DNA of 54,535 bases from an uncultured Myxococcales bacterium (GTDB taxonomy: Bacteria; Myxococcota_A; UBA9042): NCBI GenBank assembly GCA_903919145.1, contig CAIXGW010000080.1, positions 1 through 54,535 of the forward strand, written 5' to 3'. Position 1 is the stretch's first letter; the number at the start of each line of letters is the position of its first letter. Of the stretch, positions 33,963-42,353 are shown piece by piece. A model generated the notes under the pieces. That model searched no databases. It saw nothing but the letters and a program-made list of their open reading frames with translations, and was not told the origin of the DNA. A program made the position numbers and the translations under genes.

Positions 33963-35621
33963 CTACTTGACGACGATCTTGGTCTTGGTGGGCGTGTACT
34001 TGTTGTCGAGCTCGCCGTCGACCACCCGCAGCGCGTCCATGCCCCAGTCGTAGCCGTAGTCGCTGTAGGTGAATTCGGCGGCCTTGAGCAGCTGGGTATA
34101 GCTGGGCTGGGTGCCAGAGATGAGCGCGCCAACAAAGCGACCCATGGCGCCGCCCGAGCCAGCCACCCACGACTCCAAGCCGTTGGTGACGATCTCCAGG
34201 TTGGCCGAGCCGCCGGACTTCAGGGCCCAGTAGTCCTTCTCATAGTAGTTGTAGGACACGCAGCTGTTGACGAACATGATCTGGTAGCTGCTGGGGAAGT
34301 CGCTGCTGGAGAAGTTCTTGGGATCCAGCGGGCCGTAGCCGATGTAGCTGTGGCCGTTGTAGATGAACACGTCGCTGTTCTTGATGGCCTTCTTGTGCGG
34401 GGTGGCGTCGCCTTCCGCGCCAAAGTAGCTGTTGAGCACCACGGTGACCGCCACTTCAGCGGCGGTGCCGACCTTGACGGTGACCGGGGCCTCAAAGACG
34501 ATCCAGTTCTTGTTCAGCTTCTTGCCCACTTCGACGCGCAGGGCCCGCTTCTGGTCGTAGGTGCTGATGCCGGCTGGCCACTTGGCGGCGCTGCCGTTGA
34601 GTTCCCAGTCCATGATCTGCTGGAAGGTGATGCCGGTGATCTTGGTCGCGCCAACGGTGTAGGTGCTGAGGTCGGCGCCGCTGTCATTGCGGACATACTT
34701 CATGGCCGGGCGCGACTTGAAGACCTCGCGCAGCCCTTCAAACCACATGCGGTAGCCGTCATCGTCAATGGTGTCTTTCTTCTCGCCAGCGGCCCAGTCG
34801 GACATCATGCCGCTGACCATGGCGACCACAAGCTTGTTCTTCTGCACGCCGCCAAGCCACAGGCGGTCGTACTCGGGCCAGCTGGTGCCCTTGTTGGTCT
34901 TGTTGCCGGTCAGCTTCATGGCCACGGGCAAGTACAGGCGCCCCACTTCGCTCTGGGGCACGTTGACCATGCCGCCCTGGGCCAGGGGAACCTTCTTGCG
35001 GTCGGCGTCAATGGCCTTCTGCTCGGCGGTCATGGCGGTGCGGCACTTGCTGAGCGACGGGTTGAACACGTACCACAGCGCGCCGTTCATGAATTCTTGG
35101 GCGTGCTTGTCGCCGCTGGTGCATTCCTTGAAGACGCGCTCTTTCTGGGCCGCGTAGTTGCCGGCCAACACCCCCAGGCCCAAAGAGGACTTGGTCGACA
35201 TTGCCTTAGGCACCACAGCGGTGTCGGTGAAGGTGTACTCGACGCGCAACTTCTTGCTGCCCACGGTGTCGCTGGCGGCGGTGTCGAACACGGTGACGGG
35301 CACTTTCTTCCACGTCTTGATGTCGATGTCTTTGAGTTCGCGGGAGTTGACGCCGACATTGGCCTCGCGCAAGGCGCCAAAGGCTGTCTGGGTCTGCTTC
35401 TTCATGGCGTCAAGGATGGCGTAGTCGGCAGCGTTGGCTTCGACGTACACGGCGCCGCTGAAGGTCAGGGTGCGCGCCAGAGCGGTGTTGCTGGTCAGAT
35501 CCTCTTCGGCAGAATCGACCGCAGCGGTTTCCGCCGTTTCGCAGCCGGCGCCAAACAGGGCCATGGCAGCGGCGGCCAAGGTGAGGGACCAGCGACCGGT
35601 GAGTCTGGATGGGGTGAGCAT
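33963..35621 (-). CDS. Lipoprotein with a putative caspase-fold His/Cys dyad
   Basis: 552 residues. Lipobox LFGAGC (Cys27) marks an envelope lipoprotein. Near the C-terminus two hydrophobic strands end in candidate catalytic residues: DVFIYNGHS with His424 and IMFVNSCVS with Cys454. This strand-His ... strand-Cys order is that of clan CD peptidases (caspase, legumain, gingipain, clostripain). The 30-residue spacing is short but possible. The upstream 400 residues are not recognised. The protein has few other Cys residues, so the free Cys is plausible as a nucleophile. This is a fold-pattern inference; the family may alternatively be a catalytically dead surface protein. A small anchored protein follows in the same operon. 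Confidence 0.75.
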   Translation of the reverse strand: MLTPSRLTGRWSLTLAAAAMALFGAGCETAETAAVDSAEEDLTSNTALARTLTFSGAVYVEANAADYAILDAMKKQTQTAFGALREANVGVNSRELKDIDIKTWKKVPVTVFDTAASDTVGSKKLRVEYTFTDTAVVPKAMSTKSSLGLGVLAGNYAAQKERVFKECTSGDKHAQEFMNGALWYVFNPSLSKCRTAMTAEQKAIDADRKKVPLAQGGMVNVPQSEVGRLYLPVAMKLTGNKTNKGTSWPEYDRLWLGGVQKNKLVVAMVSGMMSDWAAGEKKDTIDDDGYRMWFEGLREVFKSRPAMKYVRNDSGADLSTYTVGATKITGITFQQIMDWELNGSAAKWPAGISTYDQKRALRVEVGKKLNKNWIVFEAPVTVKVGTAAEVAVTVVLNSYFGAEGDATPHKKAIKNSDVFIYNGHSYIGYGPLDPKNFSSSDFPSSYQIMFVNSCVSYNYYEKDYWALKSGGSANLEIVTNGLESWVAGSGGAMGRFVGALISGTQPSYTQLLKAAEFTYSDYGYDWGMDALRVVDGELDNKYTPTKTKIVVK

Positions 35622-35944
35622 GGTGGTGATCGCCTATGCGTTGAAAACGCTTTGGAAACTGGTGCACGCTGAATTCGTTTGAGGCAGACCAAGGACGTTG
35701 CGTACTTGGATCAGGGGATGGCCGGTGGCGGACTACCTCAAAAGGCGCGGGACAGTACCACATCAAAGCTAGACCGTCAACGGCCAAGTAGTCGACCTGT
35801 TGGGGTTTCGGTCCCTTTGCGGCAACGCTGGCGAGGCCTTGCCCGCTGAAGACTGGCCCGGCGTTGACAGAGGCGCCGTCCCGGTCGATGCTCTTGCGCT
35901 GCGGCGGTTTTCCGACCTGAGCCGCCCGAAATCTGGAGAGTCCC
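35622..35944. other. Divergent intergenic region
   Basis: 323 bp between the caspase-like lipoprotein gene (minus) and the HEAT-repeat gene (plus). It holds the candidate plus-strand promoter listed separately and a small hairpin (GCGTT-GAA-AACGC, 35639-35651) that would fall in the 5' leader of the lipoprotein gene. No gene is apparent. Confidence 0.4.
35864..35892 (+). promoter_or_regulatory. Candidate sigma-70 promoter of the HEAT-repeat operon
   Basis: A perfect -35 TTGACA (35864-35869) is followed after exactly 17 bp by GATGCT (35887-35892), which keeps the key A and final T of the -10 box. Transcription would start near 35899, about 46 nt before the ATG at 35945; GGAGAG precedes the ATG. 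Confidence 0.45.
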
Positions 35945-37834
35945 ATGCGCTCGCTTGCCCGTCTGCTCTTGGCCCTGGCCCTGGCCCTGCCCCTGACCTA
36001 CACGCCGCGGATTGCCGCAGCTGCGCCACCGGCGGCCCCGGTGCTCAAGGCCCGCGACCAGGCGCTGTACATCGTCAAAGCTGGGCTCAAAAGTGCCGAC
36101 TTCCAGGCCCGCGGCATGGCCTATCGCGGCATCGCCTTTGACAAGACCGACAAGGATCTCAAGAAGAAGCTGGAAGACGGCACCACCGACCCGCAGTGGA
36201 CCGTGCGCATGGGCGTGGCGGCGGCCTACTACGCCATCAAGGACCCGGCGTGGAAGAAGGTGGTGTTTGACGCCCTGACCATGCCAGTGCTGAGCGCGAT
36301 GGAGACGCTGCCCGTGCTCGACGAAGTGGCAGAGAAGGATGCGATCGACGTGCTGCTGATGGTGCTGGCCGACAAAGAGCACGAAGCCCACGACAAGATC
36401 TTCTCTGCGCTGGTCAGCCTGAATCGCCCTTATCTGCCGGGCCTGTGCGTAGCGGCGCTGGCCCACAAGGAAGCGCTGGTCTCTGGTGCCGCTCAGCGGG
36501 CGATCAAGAAGCTGGACCCGGTGCTGCAGCTCAAAGTCCTGGAAGCCATTGCCAAAGCCCAGGGCGGCAATGACGCGGTCATCAAGCTGCTGGTCGATCT
36601 GGGCACGGCGTCCGACGAGCGGGTTGGCGTGACCTACTTGATGAACGTCAAGCCCAAAGACGGCGCCCTGCTGGACAGCATCTTGCTGGTGCGCGCGCTG
36701 CACGGCGATCGCAGCGTGGGCAAGGCGCTGGCGGCGGCGGCAGTGCGCTCGCAGGGGGCGGCACAGCTGCAGCTGCTGCAGGCCCTGCGGCTGGTCGCCG
36801 GCAAGGAAGAGGCCGCTCAGCTCAAGGCCATTCTTCAGCAAGGTCCCAGCGCTGAGGTGCTGTTCCAGGTGTATGAGATCCTGGCCCGGGCTGGCGATCG
36901 CTCCATGCAGAAAGAAGCCGAGGCGCTGGCCGAGTCCACGGACGTCGATGTGCGGGCCACGGGCGTGTTCTACCTCGGCTGGGTCGGCGGCGCAGGGCGG
37001 ATCGGCGAGATGCACAAGTACCTGGTCGATGGCATCCCCGGGGTGCGGATCGCCGCGGCGCGGGTGCTGGGCCACATCTCCAGCTACATCAGCGTGGGGC
37101 CGCTCAAAGAGGCGATGGAGGCCGAGCGCGACGAAAAAGTTCGCATGGAGCTCATCAAAGCGCTGGCAGGCATCAAGCACAAGGAGGCCTACCAGGCTCT
37201 GACCTTCTTTACCCGCGAGCGCGACGGCGAAGTGCGGCGCATCGTGGTCCGGGCGCTGGCCGAGTCGGGCGATGCATCGGTGCGGGCTGGCCTGCAAAAC
37301 GCCTTGAATGACAATGATGTGCGCATCCGCTCGGAGGCCGTGCGCGGCTTTATCCTGTCGGACGTGGCCAAGGCGGCCGACGTGTGGAAGCGGTCTTTGC
37401 GCTGGCTGCCGCGCGGCGTTGTGCTGGAGTTGACCCGCGAGCTGAACAAGACCATGGAAGGATTCTTGGAAATCGCTTTGCAGGACAACGGCAAAGACGA
37501 CAACTCCATCCAGGTGCGCGAAGAAACCCTGCTGGCGTTGCACCTGCTGCCAGACGCCGAGCAGCGCATTCTGTACAAGCTGCTGGAACAGAGCGACGAC
37601 GAGGATCTGCGGGTGCGCATTCTCAAGCGCCTGTTTGAGCTGGACAAAGCCAAAGTCACCGTGTCGATCAAGTCCACGGCGATGCAGGCGCCGCCGCGGG
37701 CGCGGATTGCTGCGATCCGGATGCTCGGCAAGCTCAAGGGAGACAAGGAGGCCACCGAGCTGCTGGCCAAGTTCTTGGAAGAGCCCGATGAGCGGGTGCG
37801 GATTGCCGCGGCGCTGACAGTGCTGGGCGGCTGA
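35945..37834 (+). CDS. Secreted HEAT-repeat protein
   Basis: 629 residues with a signal peptide (cleavage near RIAAA-AP). Almost the whole mature protein is built of helix pairs of about 35-40 residues with the HEAT pattern (for example VRIAAARVLGHI, VRRIVVRALAESGD, VRIRSEAVRGF, VRIAAALTVLGG). It forms an alpha-solenoid, normally a protein-binding scaffold. No enzyme motif is seen. It is the first gene of a three-gene envelope operon, 3 bp before a HEAT-like lipoprotein gene. Confidence 0.85.
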   Translation: MRSLARLLLALALALPLTYTPRIAAAAPPAAPVLKARDQALYIVKAGLKSADFQARGMAYRGIAFDKTDKDLKKKLEDGTTDPQWTVRMGVAAAYYAIKDPAWKKVVFDALTMPVLSAMETLPVLDEVAEKDAIDVLLMVLADKEHEAHDKIFSALVSLNRPYLPGLCVAALAHKEALVSGAAQRAIKKLDPVLQLKVLEAIAKAQGGNDAVIKLLVDLGTASDERVGVTYLMNVKPKDGALLDSILLVRALHGDRSVGKALAAAAVRSQGAAQLQLLQALRLVAGKEEAAQLKAILQQGPSAEVLFQVYEILARAGDRSMQKEAEALAESTDVDVRATGVFYLGWVGGAGRIGEMHKYLVDGIPGVRIAAARVLGHISSYISVGPLKEAMEAERDEKVRMELIKALAGIKHKEAYQALTFFTRERDGEVRRIVVRALAESGDASVRAGLQNALNDNDVRIRSEAVRGFILSDVAKAADVWKRSLRWLPRGVVLELTRELNKTMEGFLEIALQDNGKDDNSIQVREETLLALHLLPDAEQRILYKLLEQSDDEDLRVRILKRLFELDKAKVTVSIKSTAMQAPPRARIAAIRMLGKLKGDKEATELLAKFLEEPDERVRIAAALTVLGG

Positions 37835-37837
37835 CGC

Positions 37838-38647
37838 GTGACCTCGGCCAGCCTGACAAACCAGCTAATCAGGATCGCAGCCTTGGTAACGCTGGCTGGG
37901 TGCCAGCCCAAGGCGCCGCCGCCGGTAGCCGTGGATGCGCCGGCAGCCGTCCACGCGCTGCTGGACGGGCTGGGTCCGTCGCGGACTTGCCAGGCGGATC
38001 GCGACTGCAGCAGCGGCGGGCAACAGGGAGCCTGCGTGCTCTCTACCTGCTTTGGCATCCTGACCACCGACAGCCGGGCCGCGCGGCGCGGGCTGGTGGC
38101 GCGGCTGGCGGCGGCCCCCGAGCCTGTGCGCGCAGCCGCTCTGCTGAGGCTGGAGACGGCCCTGCACGGCCTGAGCTCAGGTCCGGCGGTGCGGCTGGCA
38201 GCGGTGGAAGCCCTGGGGGCGTTGGGGCGCAGCCAGCCGACCGGCAAGCCCTGCGCCAAGCCGTGCGAGCTGCTCAAGCTGCAAAGCGATGACCAGGCTC
38301 CCACCGTGGCGGCGGCCGTGCGGGTCGAGCTGGGCAGCTTGGGCGACGCCAGCGTGCAACCCGGGTTGCTGGAGGATCTGACGGCCGGCACAGAGCTGCT
38401 TCGCGCGGAATCATGCCGGGGCCTGGCGGGTTATGCAGGCACCGCTCAGGCTGGGGCCGCGCGGGAAGCTTTGCTGGCAGCGCTGTTGGACCGCTCGCCG
38501 GTGGTTCATGCCGCAGCGTTTGTGGCGCTTCGTCCCTGGGCCAAAGAGCCGGCCGTGCAGTTGGCGCTGCGCCAGCTGGTCCAGACCAAGGCGCCGCATC
38601 TGGCCTACGCGTTGGACAAGCTGCAGGCCGCGCCGGTGACGCCCTAA
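37838..38647 (+). CDS. HEAT-repeat lipoprotein with a Cys-rich N-terminal segment
   Basis: 269 residues from a GTG at 37838, 3 bp after the preceding stop. Lipobox TLAGC (Cys22). A short Cys-rich stretch (about 50-68, TCQADRDCSSGGQQGACVLSTC type) resembles the disulfide units of myxobacterial surface proteins. It is followed by HEAT-like helix pairs (about 70-265, for example VRLAAVEALGALG, VHAAAFVALRPW). It is probably the membrane-tethered partner of the larger secreted HEAT protein. No enzymatic motif is seen. Confidence 0.78.
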   Translation: MTSASLTNQLIRIAALVTLAGCQPKAPPPVAVDAPAAVHALLDGLGPSRTCQADRDCSSGGQQGACVLSTCFGILTTDSRAARRGLVARLAAAPEPVRAAALLRLETALHGLSSGPAVRLAAVEALGALGRSQPTGKPCAKPCELLKLQSDDQAPTVAAAVRVELGSLGDASVQPGLLEDLTAGTELLRAESCRGLAGYAGTAQAGAAREALLAALLDRSPVVHAAAFVALRPWAKEPAVQLALRQLVQTKAPHLAYALDKLQAAPVTP

Positions 38648-38676
38648 CTCCTCTTGTCCTGCAGGCTGGGATACCG

Positions 38677-39405
38677 ATGAAGCTCTGTTGTTTTCGCTTT
38701 GGATTCTCTGCCGCAGCCTGGGCGATGGTGGCCGCGCTGACCGCCCTGGGCTGCAGCAAGGCGCCCGACGAGCCGGCCGTTCAGGCGGCTCCTGCAGCCA
38801 TTCCGCAGCCACCGCCGATTGGCGACGAAGCGGGAGCACACACGCTGCGCTACTTTGCCGTGGCGTCGGGCCAGCTGGAGACGGTGCGCACACCTGCGGA
38901 GGTGCCCGAGGGCGCCCGCGGCCAAGTGCTTGTGACCTACGACGATCCGGCCTTGCAGGGCCCGTGGCTGTATGTGGCCGACCTGACTCAGAAGCAAGGC
39001 GCCCACTACGCCGTGCGCAGCATGGCCCGCGAAGAGCTGGAGGCCCAGGTCGCAGCAGCGCGGCCCAAACCTGCGCCAGGGCCAGTGGCCGCACAAGCCC
39101 CGGCCGCGGCGGGGCAGCCAGCTGCGGCAGCCGCGACCAGCGACCAGGATGTGGTGATTTTCCGCACGGCTTGGTGCGGCTACTGCAAGAAGGCCGCCGA
39201 GTACCTCAAGCTCAAAGGCGTGGCCTTTGTCGAGAAGGACCTGGAGGCCGACCCTGGGGCCCGCCAGGACATGCTGCAGAGGGCACAGCGCGCCGGCTTT
39301 CCAGCCAACCGCCTGCAAGGCGTGCCGATCCTGAGCGTCAAAGGCAAGATTATTCCGGGGTTTGATCGCAACGCCATCGACCGCGCCCTGGCCGGTCAGG
39401 GGTGA
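38677..39405 (+). CDS. Glutaredoxin-domain lipoprotein
   Basis: 242 residues from the ATG at 38677. Lipobox TALGC (Cys26). An N-terminal domain (about 45-120) of unknown type is joined by a Pro/Ala linker to a C-terminal glutaredoxin/thioredoxin-like domain (about 158-240). Its active site is WCGYC (Cys167, Cys170), with the cis-Pro in GVPILSVKGK and the GFD segment that follows it. Glutaredoxins are normally cytoplasmic; a lipid-anchored one should act on disulfides in the envelope, fitting the many Cys-rich exported proteins in this genome. It is the last gene of the HEAT operon and overlaps the 3' end of the convergent gene by 10 bp. Confidence 0.88.
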   Translation: MKLCCFRFGFSAAAWAMVAALTALGCSKAPDEPAVQAAPAAIPQPPPIGDEAGAHTLRYFAVASGQLETVRTPAEVPEGARGQVLVTYDDPALQGPWLYVADLTQKQGAHYAVRSMAREELEAQVAAARPKPAPGPVAAQAPAAAGQPAAAAATSDQDVVIFRTAWCGYCKKAAEYLKLKGVAFVEKDLEADPGARQDMLQRAQRAGFPANRLQGVPILSVKGKIIPGFDRNAIDRALAGQG

Positions 39406-40754
39406 CCCGGCGGCTTGCCTGAGTCCTCTGGCGGGTCCTTGACGACCACCTGGCCGCGATTGACCTGAACGGTAAAGCGGCCCTGCCCTGGGCGCTCGAT
39501 CTCCAGAAGAACCGAGCTGCCTTCTTCGCCGCGGATCCTCTCTACCACCTGCGGCAGGGGCATGGCCGAGACGGCGGCGCGGTCCACAGAGACAATGCGG
39601 TCGCCTTCTTTGACGCCGGCCACTTCTGCGGGGGTGCCAGGCATGATACCGCGCACCACCACGCCCTCGCCGTCGCGCATCAGCGTGGCGCCAATGCCCT
39701 GAAAAGAGAAGCGCTCGCCCGGCCCTTTGACAGCCAGGGCAATGTCTCGCACCACGTCGGCGCCGTCTGGCAGGTCCAAGCCGCTGGCCAGCTCAGAGCG
39801 GTGGTCATTGTGGTCAACGCGCAGCGAATGGCGGCCGGGGGCGACGGCGGTCAGCTGGTAGCGGCCGTCGGCATCCGTAGTAGCGTTGCGCGGTTGGCCG
39901 CCAGAGCTGAAGTCCATCACCATGACCGAGGCGCCGCTGACGGGCTGGCCGGTCTGTTTGGAGGTCACTCGGCCGCGCACGGTGGCGCCAGCGGCAAGGC
40001 GGATCTCGACGCCCGTCTGGCGACCGGCGACAGCGACCCGCAGAGCGCGGGCAAAACCTGGGGCCCGCCCATCGACGTCGGCGCGCAAGTCGTAGGTCCC
40101 CGGCCGCAGCGGCCCCATCTCAAAATTGCCAGAAGGACCAGACACCAACGGCGGCTGACGGCGCTGCACCGGCAGAGGCGGGCCATCGGGCTCTGAGCGC
40201 TCTATGCTGATGCGGGCAAACGGCACAGCCTGCCCATCGGAGCTGACCACCCGGCCACTGATCACACCGCCCGACTGCAGGCGGATCTGCCAAGAGCCGT
40301 CGGCCGTGACCCGGACCGGCTCTGCGGCGGAAGAGGCAAACTGCTCGTGAACGGCGATCACAGCCCGCGGAGCCCCTTGAACGGCAATGGCAAAGTGGCC
40401 GGTGGGATCAGTGACGCCCACGGCTTGGCCCGGCAGCTCGGCGCGCACCAGCTGGGCAAATGCCACCGGATTTCCCTCGGGATCTACGACTTGTCCGCGA
40501 ATATCGCTGAGATCGGCCGGCGCAGCAGCAGCAGCGACCTGGGCCAGGCGCGGCGGTGGCGGCGGAGCTGCCCGCGGCAAGGGCGGCGGCTCCGGGGTCT
40601 TGGCGGCCACCGGCTCAGGCGCCGTCTCGGCCTCAGGCTCAGCCACCACCTCTGGAATTGGCGCAATTTCAGGAGTGCTGGTCAATGCCCACAGCAGCAG
40701 GGCCAGCGTGCCCGCCACCAGCAACGCCAGCAATGCCCAACCCAATCGCCGCAT
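39396..40754 (-). CDS. Anchored protein with carboxypeptidase-regulatory repeats and a PDZ domain
   Basis: 452 residues from the ATG at 40754 (GGGGGAA 8 bp upstream). It has one N-terminal membrane helix (WALLALLVAGTLALLLWAL) and a Pro/Glu-rich linker (30-75). Three CarboxypepD_reg-type beta-sandwiches follow (about 80-160, 165-250, 255-335; DIRGQVVDPEGNPV, ISGRVVSSDGQAVPF, VRGRVTSKQTGQPV). A C-terminal PDZ domain (about 343-441) has GVVVRGIMPGTPAEVAGVKEGD. No protease domain is present, so it is probably a binding scaffold at the inner or outer membrane. Similar proteins are common in Myxococcota, with no assigned role. Confidence 0.85.
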   Translation of the reverse strand: MRRLGWALLALLVAGTLALLLWALTSTPEIAPIPEVVAEPEAETAPEPVAAKTPEPPPLPRAAPPPPPRLAQVAAAAAPADLSDIRGQVVDPEGNPVAFAQLVRAELPGQAVGVTDPTGHFAIAVQGAPRAVIAVHEQFASSAAEPVRVTADGSWQIRLQSGGVISGRVVSSDGQAVPFARISIERSEPDGPPLPVQRRQPPLVSGPSGNFEMGPLRPGTYDLRADVDGRAPGFARALRVAVAGRQTGVEIRLAAGATVRGRVTSKQTGQPVSGASVMVMDFSSGGQPRNATTDADGRYQLTAVAPGRHSLRVDHNDHRSELASGLDLPDGADVVRDIALAVKGPGERFSFQGIGATLMRDGEGVVVRGIMPGTPAEVAGVKEGDRIVSVDRAAVSAMPLPQVVERIRGEEGSSVLLEIERPGQGRFTVQVNRGQVVVKDPPEDSGKPPGHP

Positions 40755-40897
40755 CGGCAGTTCCCCCTTGACCTTGGCAGCGCCCAGACTGCCCCCTGCT
40801 GGGTGCAAACGCTACAAGCAAACACATCGGCGGTGATTGGGCAAGCCGGCAACCCAGCTGCAGCCCTCCGCAAGCCGTTAGACGCGCGGGCCCCCGC

Positions 40898-42268
40898 CTA
40901 GGTGTCGCCAAGGTCAAAAACCTCAGCGTGCAAGAAATCCTCCAGGTGCATCGGCGGCAGCGGTCGGTCGGTCACTGCGCGCAGCTCGCTGGCGCCATAG
41001 ACTTCCAGGTAGCGCCTCCACACGCCGCCGCAGACGCGGTCCCACTGGCAGCCGCCGCAAACCTCGGGCGGCTTGACGCGCTCTGGGTCAGCCACGCGCC
41101 CAGCAAAATCTCCATACAGATCAAAGTGATCCAGATAATCAGGCATCACACAGGGCGGGGGACAGGCGCTCTGGCTGGTCTCTACGCGCAGCCCCACCTC
41201 GCGGCCGAAGTCAAAGGCTTTGGCAAACTCCACCGCGCTCTCGTCAAAGCGCAGCAGCAAGTGCTGGTTCAGCCAGGCATTGCCGCGCGGCATCGCATAA
41301 GACAGCTGGACCCGCGCCAGCCCTTGGCCCCAGCGCTGCCAAGCCCATCGCACGAATTCAGGAGCTTGGGCCAAATTGGGGCGCATGACCACGCAGGTCA
41401 GCTTGATGCGAAAGCCGTGCTGGACCGCCAGGTCAATCGCCCTTAGCTTGGCCGGAAAGCGCGAAAGGTCGGGGTGATCGACCATGGCCGCCGACAGCCC
41501 GGGCTCTGTCGCGTGCAGAGAGAAGCCAATGCCCAGGCGATCGCGGAATGGCAGGTACTTCTCCAGCTCGCCCGGCGCGGCCAGCGCCACGCCATTGGTC
41601 TGCAAGATGATGTCGCGCGCGCCGCGGTCATAGGCCAGCTTGACCAGGCGCGGCAAGGACTTGACCAGTGTGGGCTCACCGCCAGAGAAGATCACCTGAG
41701 CCAGCTCGCCGGCGGGCATGCCGCGCAGGATCGACTCGGCGTCGCTCTTGGACTCAAGTACATTGGCATTGCCTTCTGTGGCGTTGCAGAAAATGCAGGC
41801 TTCGTCACAGTGGTTGGTGACGCGGATGTACAGCTTCTTGCCGGGGCTGATCTCCAGGTAGGTGTCCAGCGCCGGCCGGGTCAGAAAGCGCTCTCTCACG
41901 GCCTGGGCGGTCAGGGAGCGGGCGACACACGCGGCGTCAAGGCGGCGGCCAATTTCCGCAAGCAACTCTGCGTCGCCTTTGGCGAAACCCTCTCCGCGAT
42001 AGCTAAGATTCCACTGATCGCTGTGGGCGAAGCAGGCCGCATCTTCTTTGCGGGGCTGAGCCAGGACGGCAAAGCCGCTGACGCCTGCCGGCCACACCAG
42101 GTCCAGGCGCAGGTAGTCGCCTTCGGTCTCAAAGCCCAGCAGCTGGCGGCCGCAGACCGCAGCGCCCGGCTGCAACCCGGCTGGCTCCAGCAACTCCGCC
42201 TGCAGATCCTGAGGGGACACCAGAGTTCCCTGGGTTTTGGCCAGGATTGCGCGGTCGTATTGGGCCAC
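40898..42268 (-). CDS. Radical SAM-SPASM enzyme
   Basis: 456 residues from a GTG at 42268. That start was chosen because GGAGG lies 5 bp upstream; an upstream in-frame ATG has no such signal. The cluster motif C-x3-C-x2-C is at about 153-160 (CDEACIFC). It is followed by the GGE motif (FSGGEPTL), as in radical SAM enzymes. A C-terminal SPASM-like region (about 380-440) has Cys residues in ACPPPC and VCGGCQWDRVCGG, for auxiliary clusters. The first 140 residues are an unrecognised N-terminal domain. SPASM enzymes modify peptides or proteins, or act as maturases. No precursor peptide gene is evident nearby. Neighbours are lipoprotein genes on the same strand. Confidence 0.9.
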   Translation of the reverse strand: MAQYDRAILAKTQGTLVSPQDLQAELLEPAGLQPGAAVCGRQLLGFETEGDYLRLDLVWPAGVSGFAVLAQPRKEDAACFAHSDQWNLSYRGEGFAKGDAELLAEIGRRLDAACVARSLTAQAVRERFLTRPALDTYLEISPGKKLYIRVTNHCDEACIFCNATEGNANVLESKSDAESILRGMPAGELAQVIFSGGEPTLVKSLPRLVKLAYDRGARDIILQTNGVALAAPGELEKYLPFRDRLGIGFSLHATEPGLSAAMVDHPDLSRFPAKLRAIDLAVQHGFRIKLTCVVMRPNLAQAPEFVRWAWQRWGQGLARVQLSYAMPRGNAWLNQHLLLRFDESAVEFAKAFDFGREVGLRVETSQSACPPPCVMPDYLDHFDLYGDFAGRVADPERVKPPEVCGGCQWDRVCGGVWRRYLEVYGASELRAVTDRPLPPMHLEDFLHAEVFDLGDT

Positions 42269-42353
42269 AGGCACCTCCAGCCAGCATCCTACTGCGGCGG
42301 GCGGCGGAAGGCCATGGTCGCGGTGCAGATGGCTTTGAGGTCGAAGGCTTGGA

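Noticed and set aside
33702..35672. A 656-residue open frame on the plus strand
   Set aside because: It is antisense to the caspase-like lipoprotein and small anchored protein genes. Its composition (Val/Gly/His/Asp-rich, no signal or domain) is that expected from the reverse complement of GC-rich codons.
35777..37543. A 588-residue open frame on the minus strand
   Set aside because: It is antisense to the HEAT-repeat gene and shows only mirrored codon bias.
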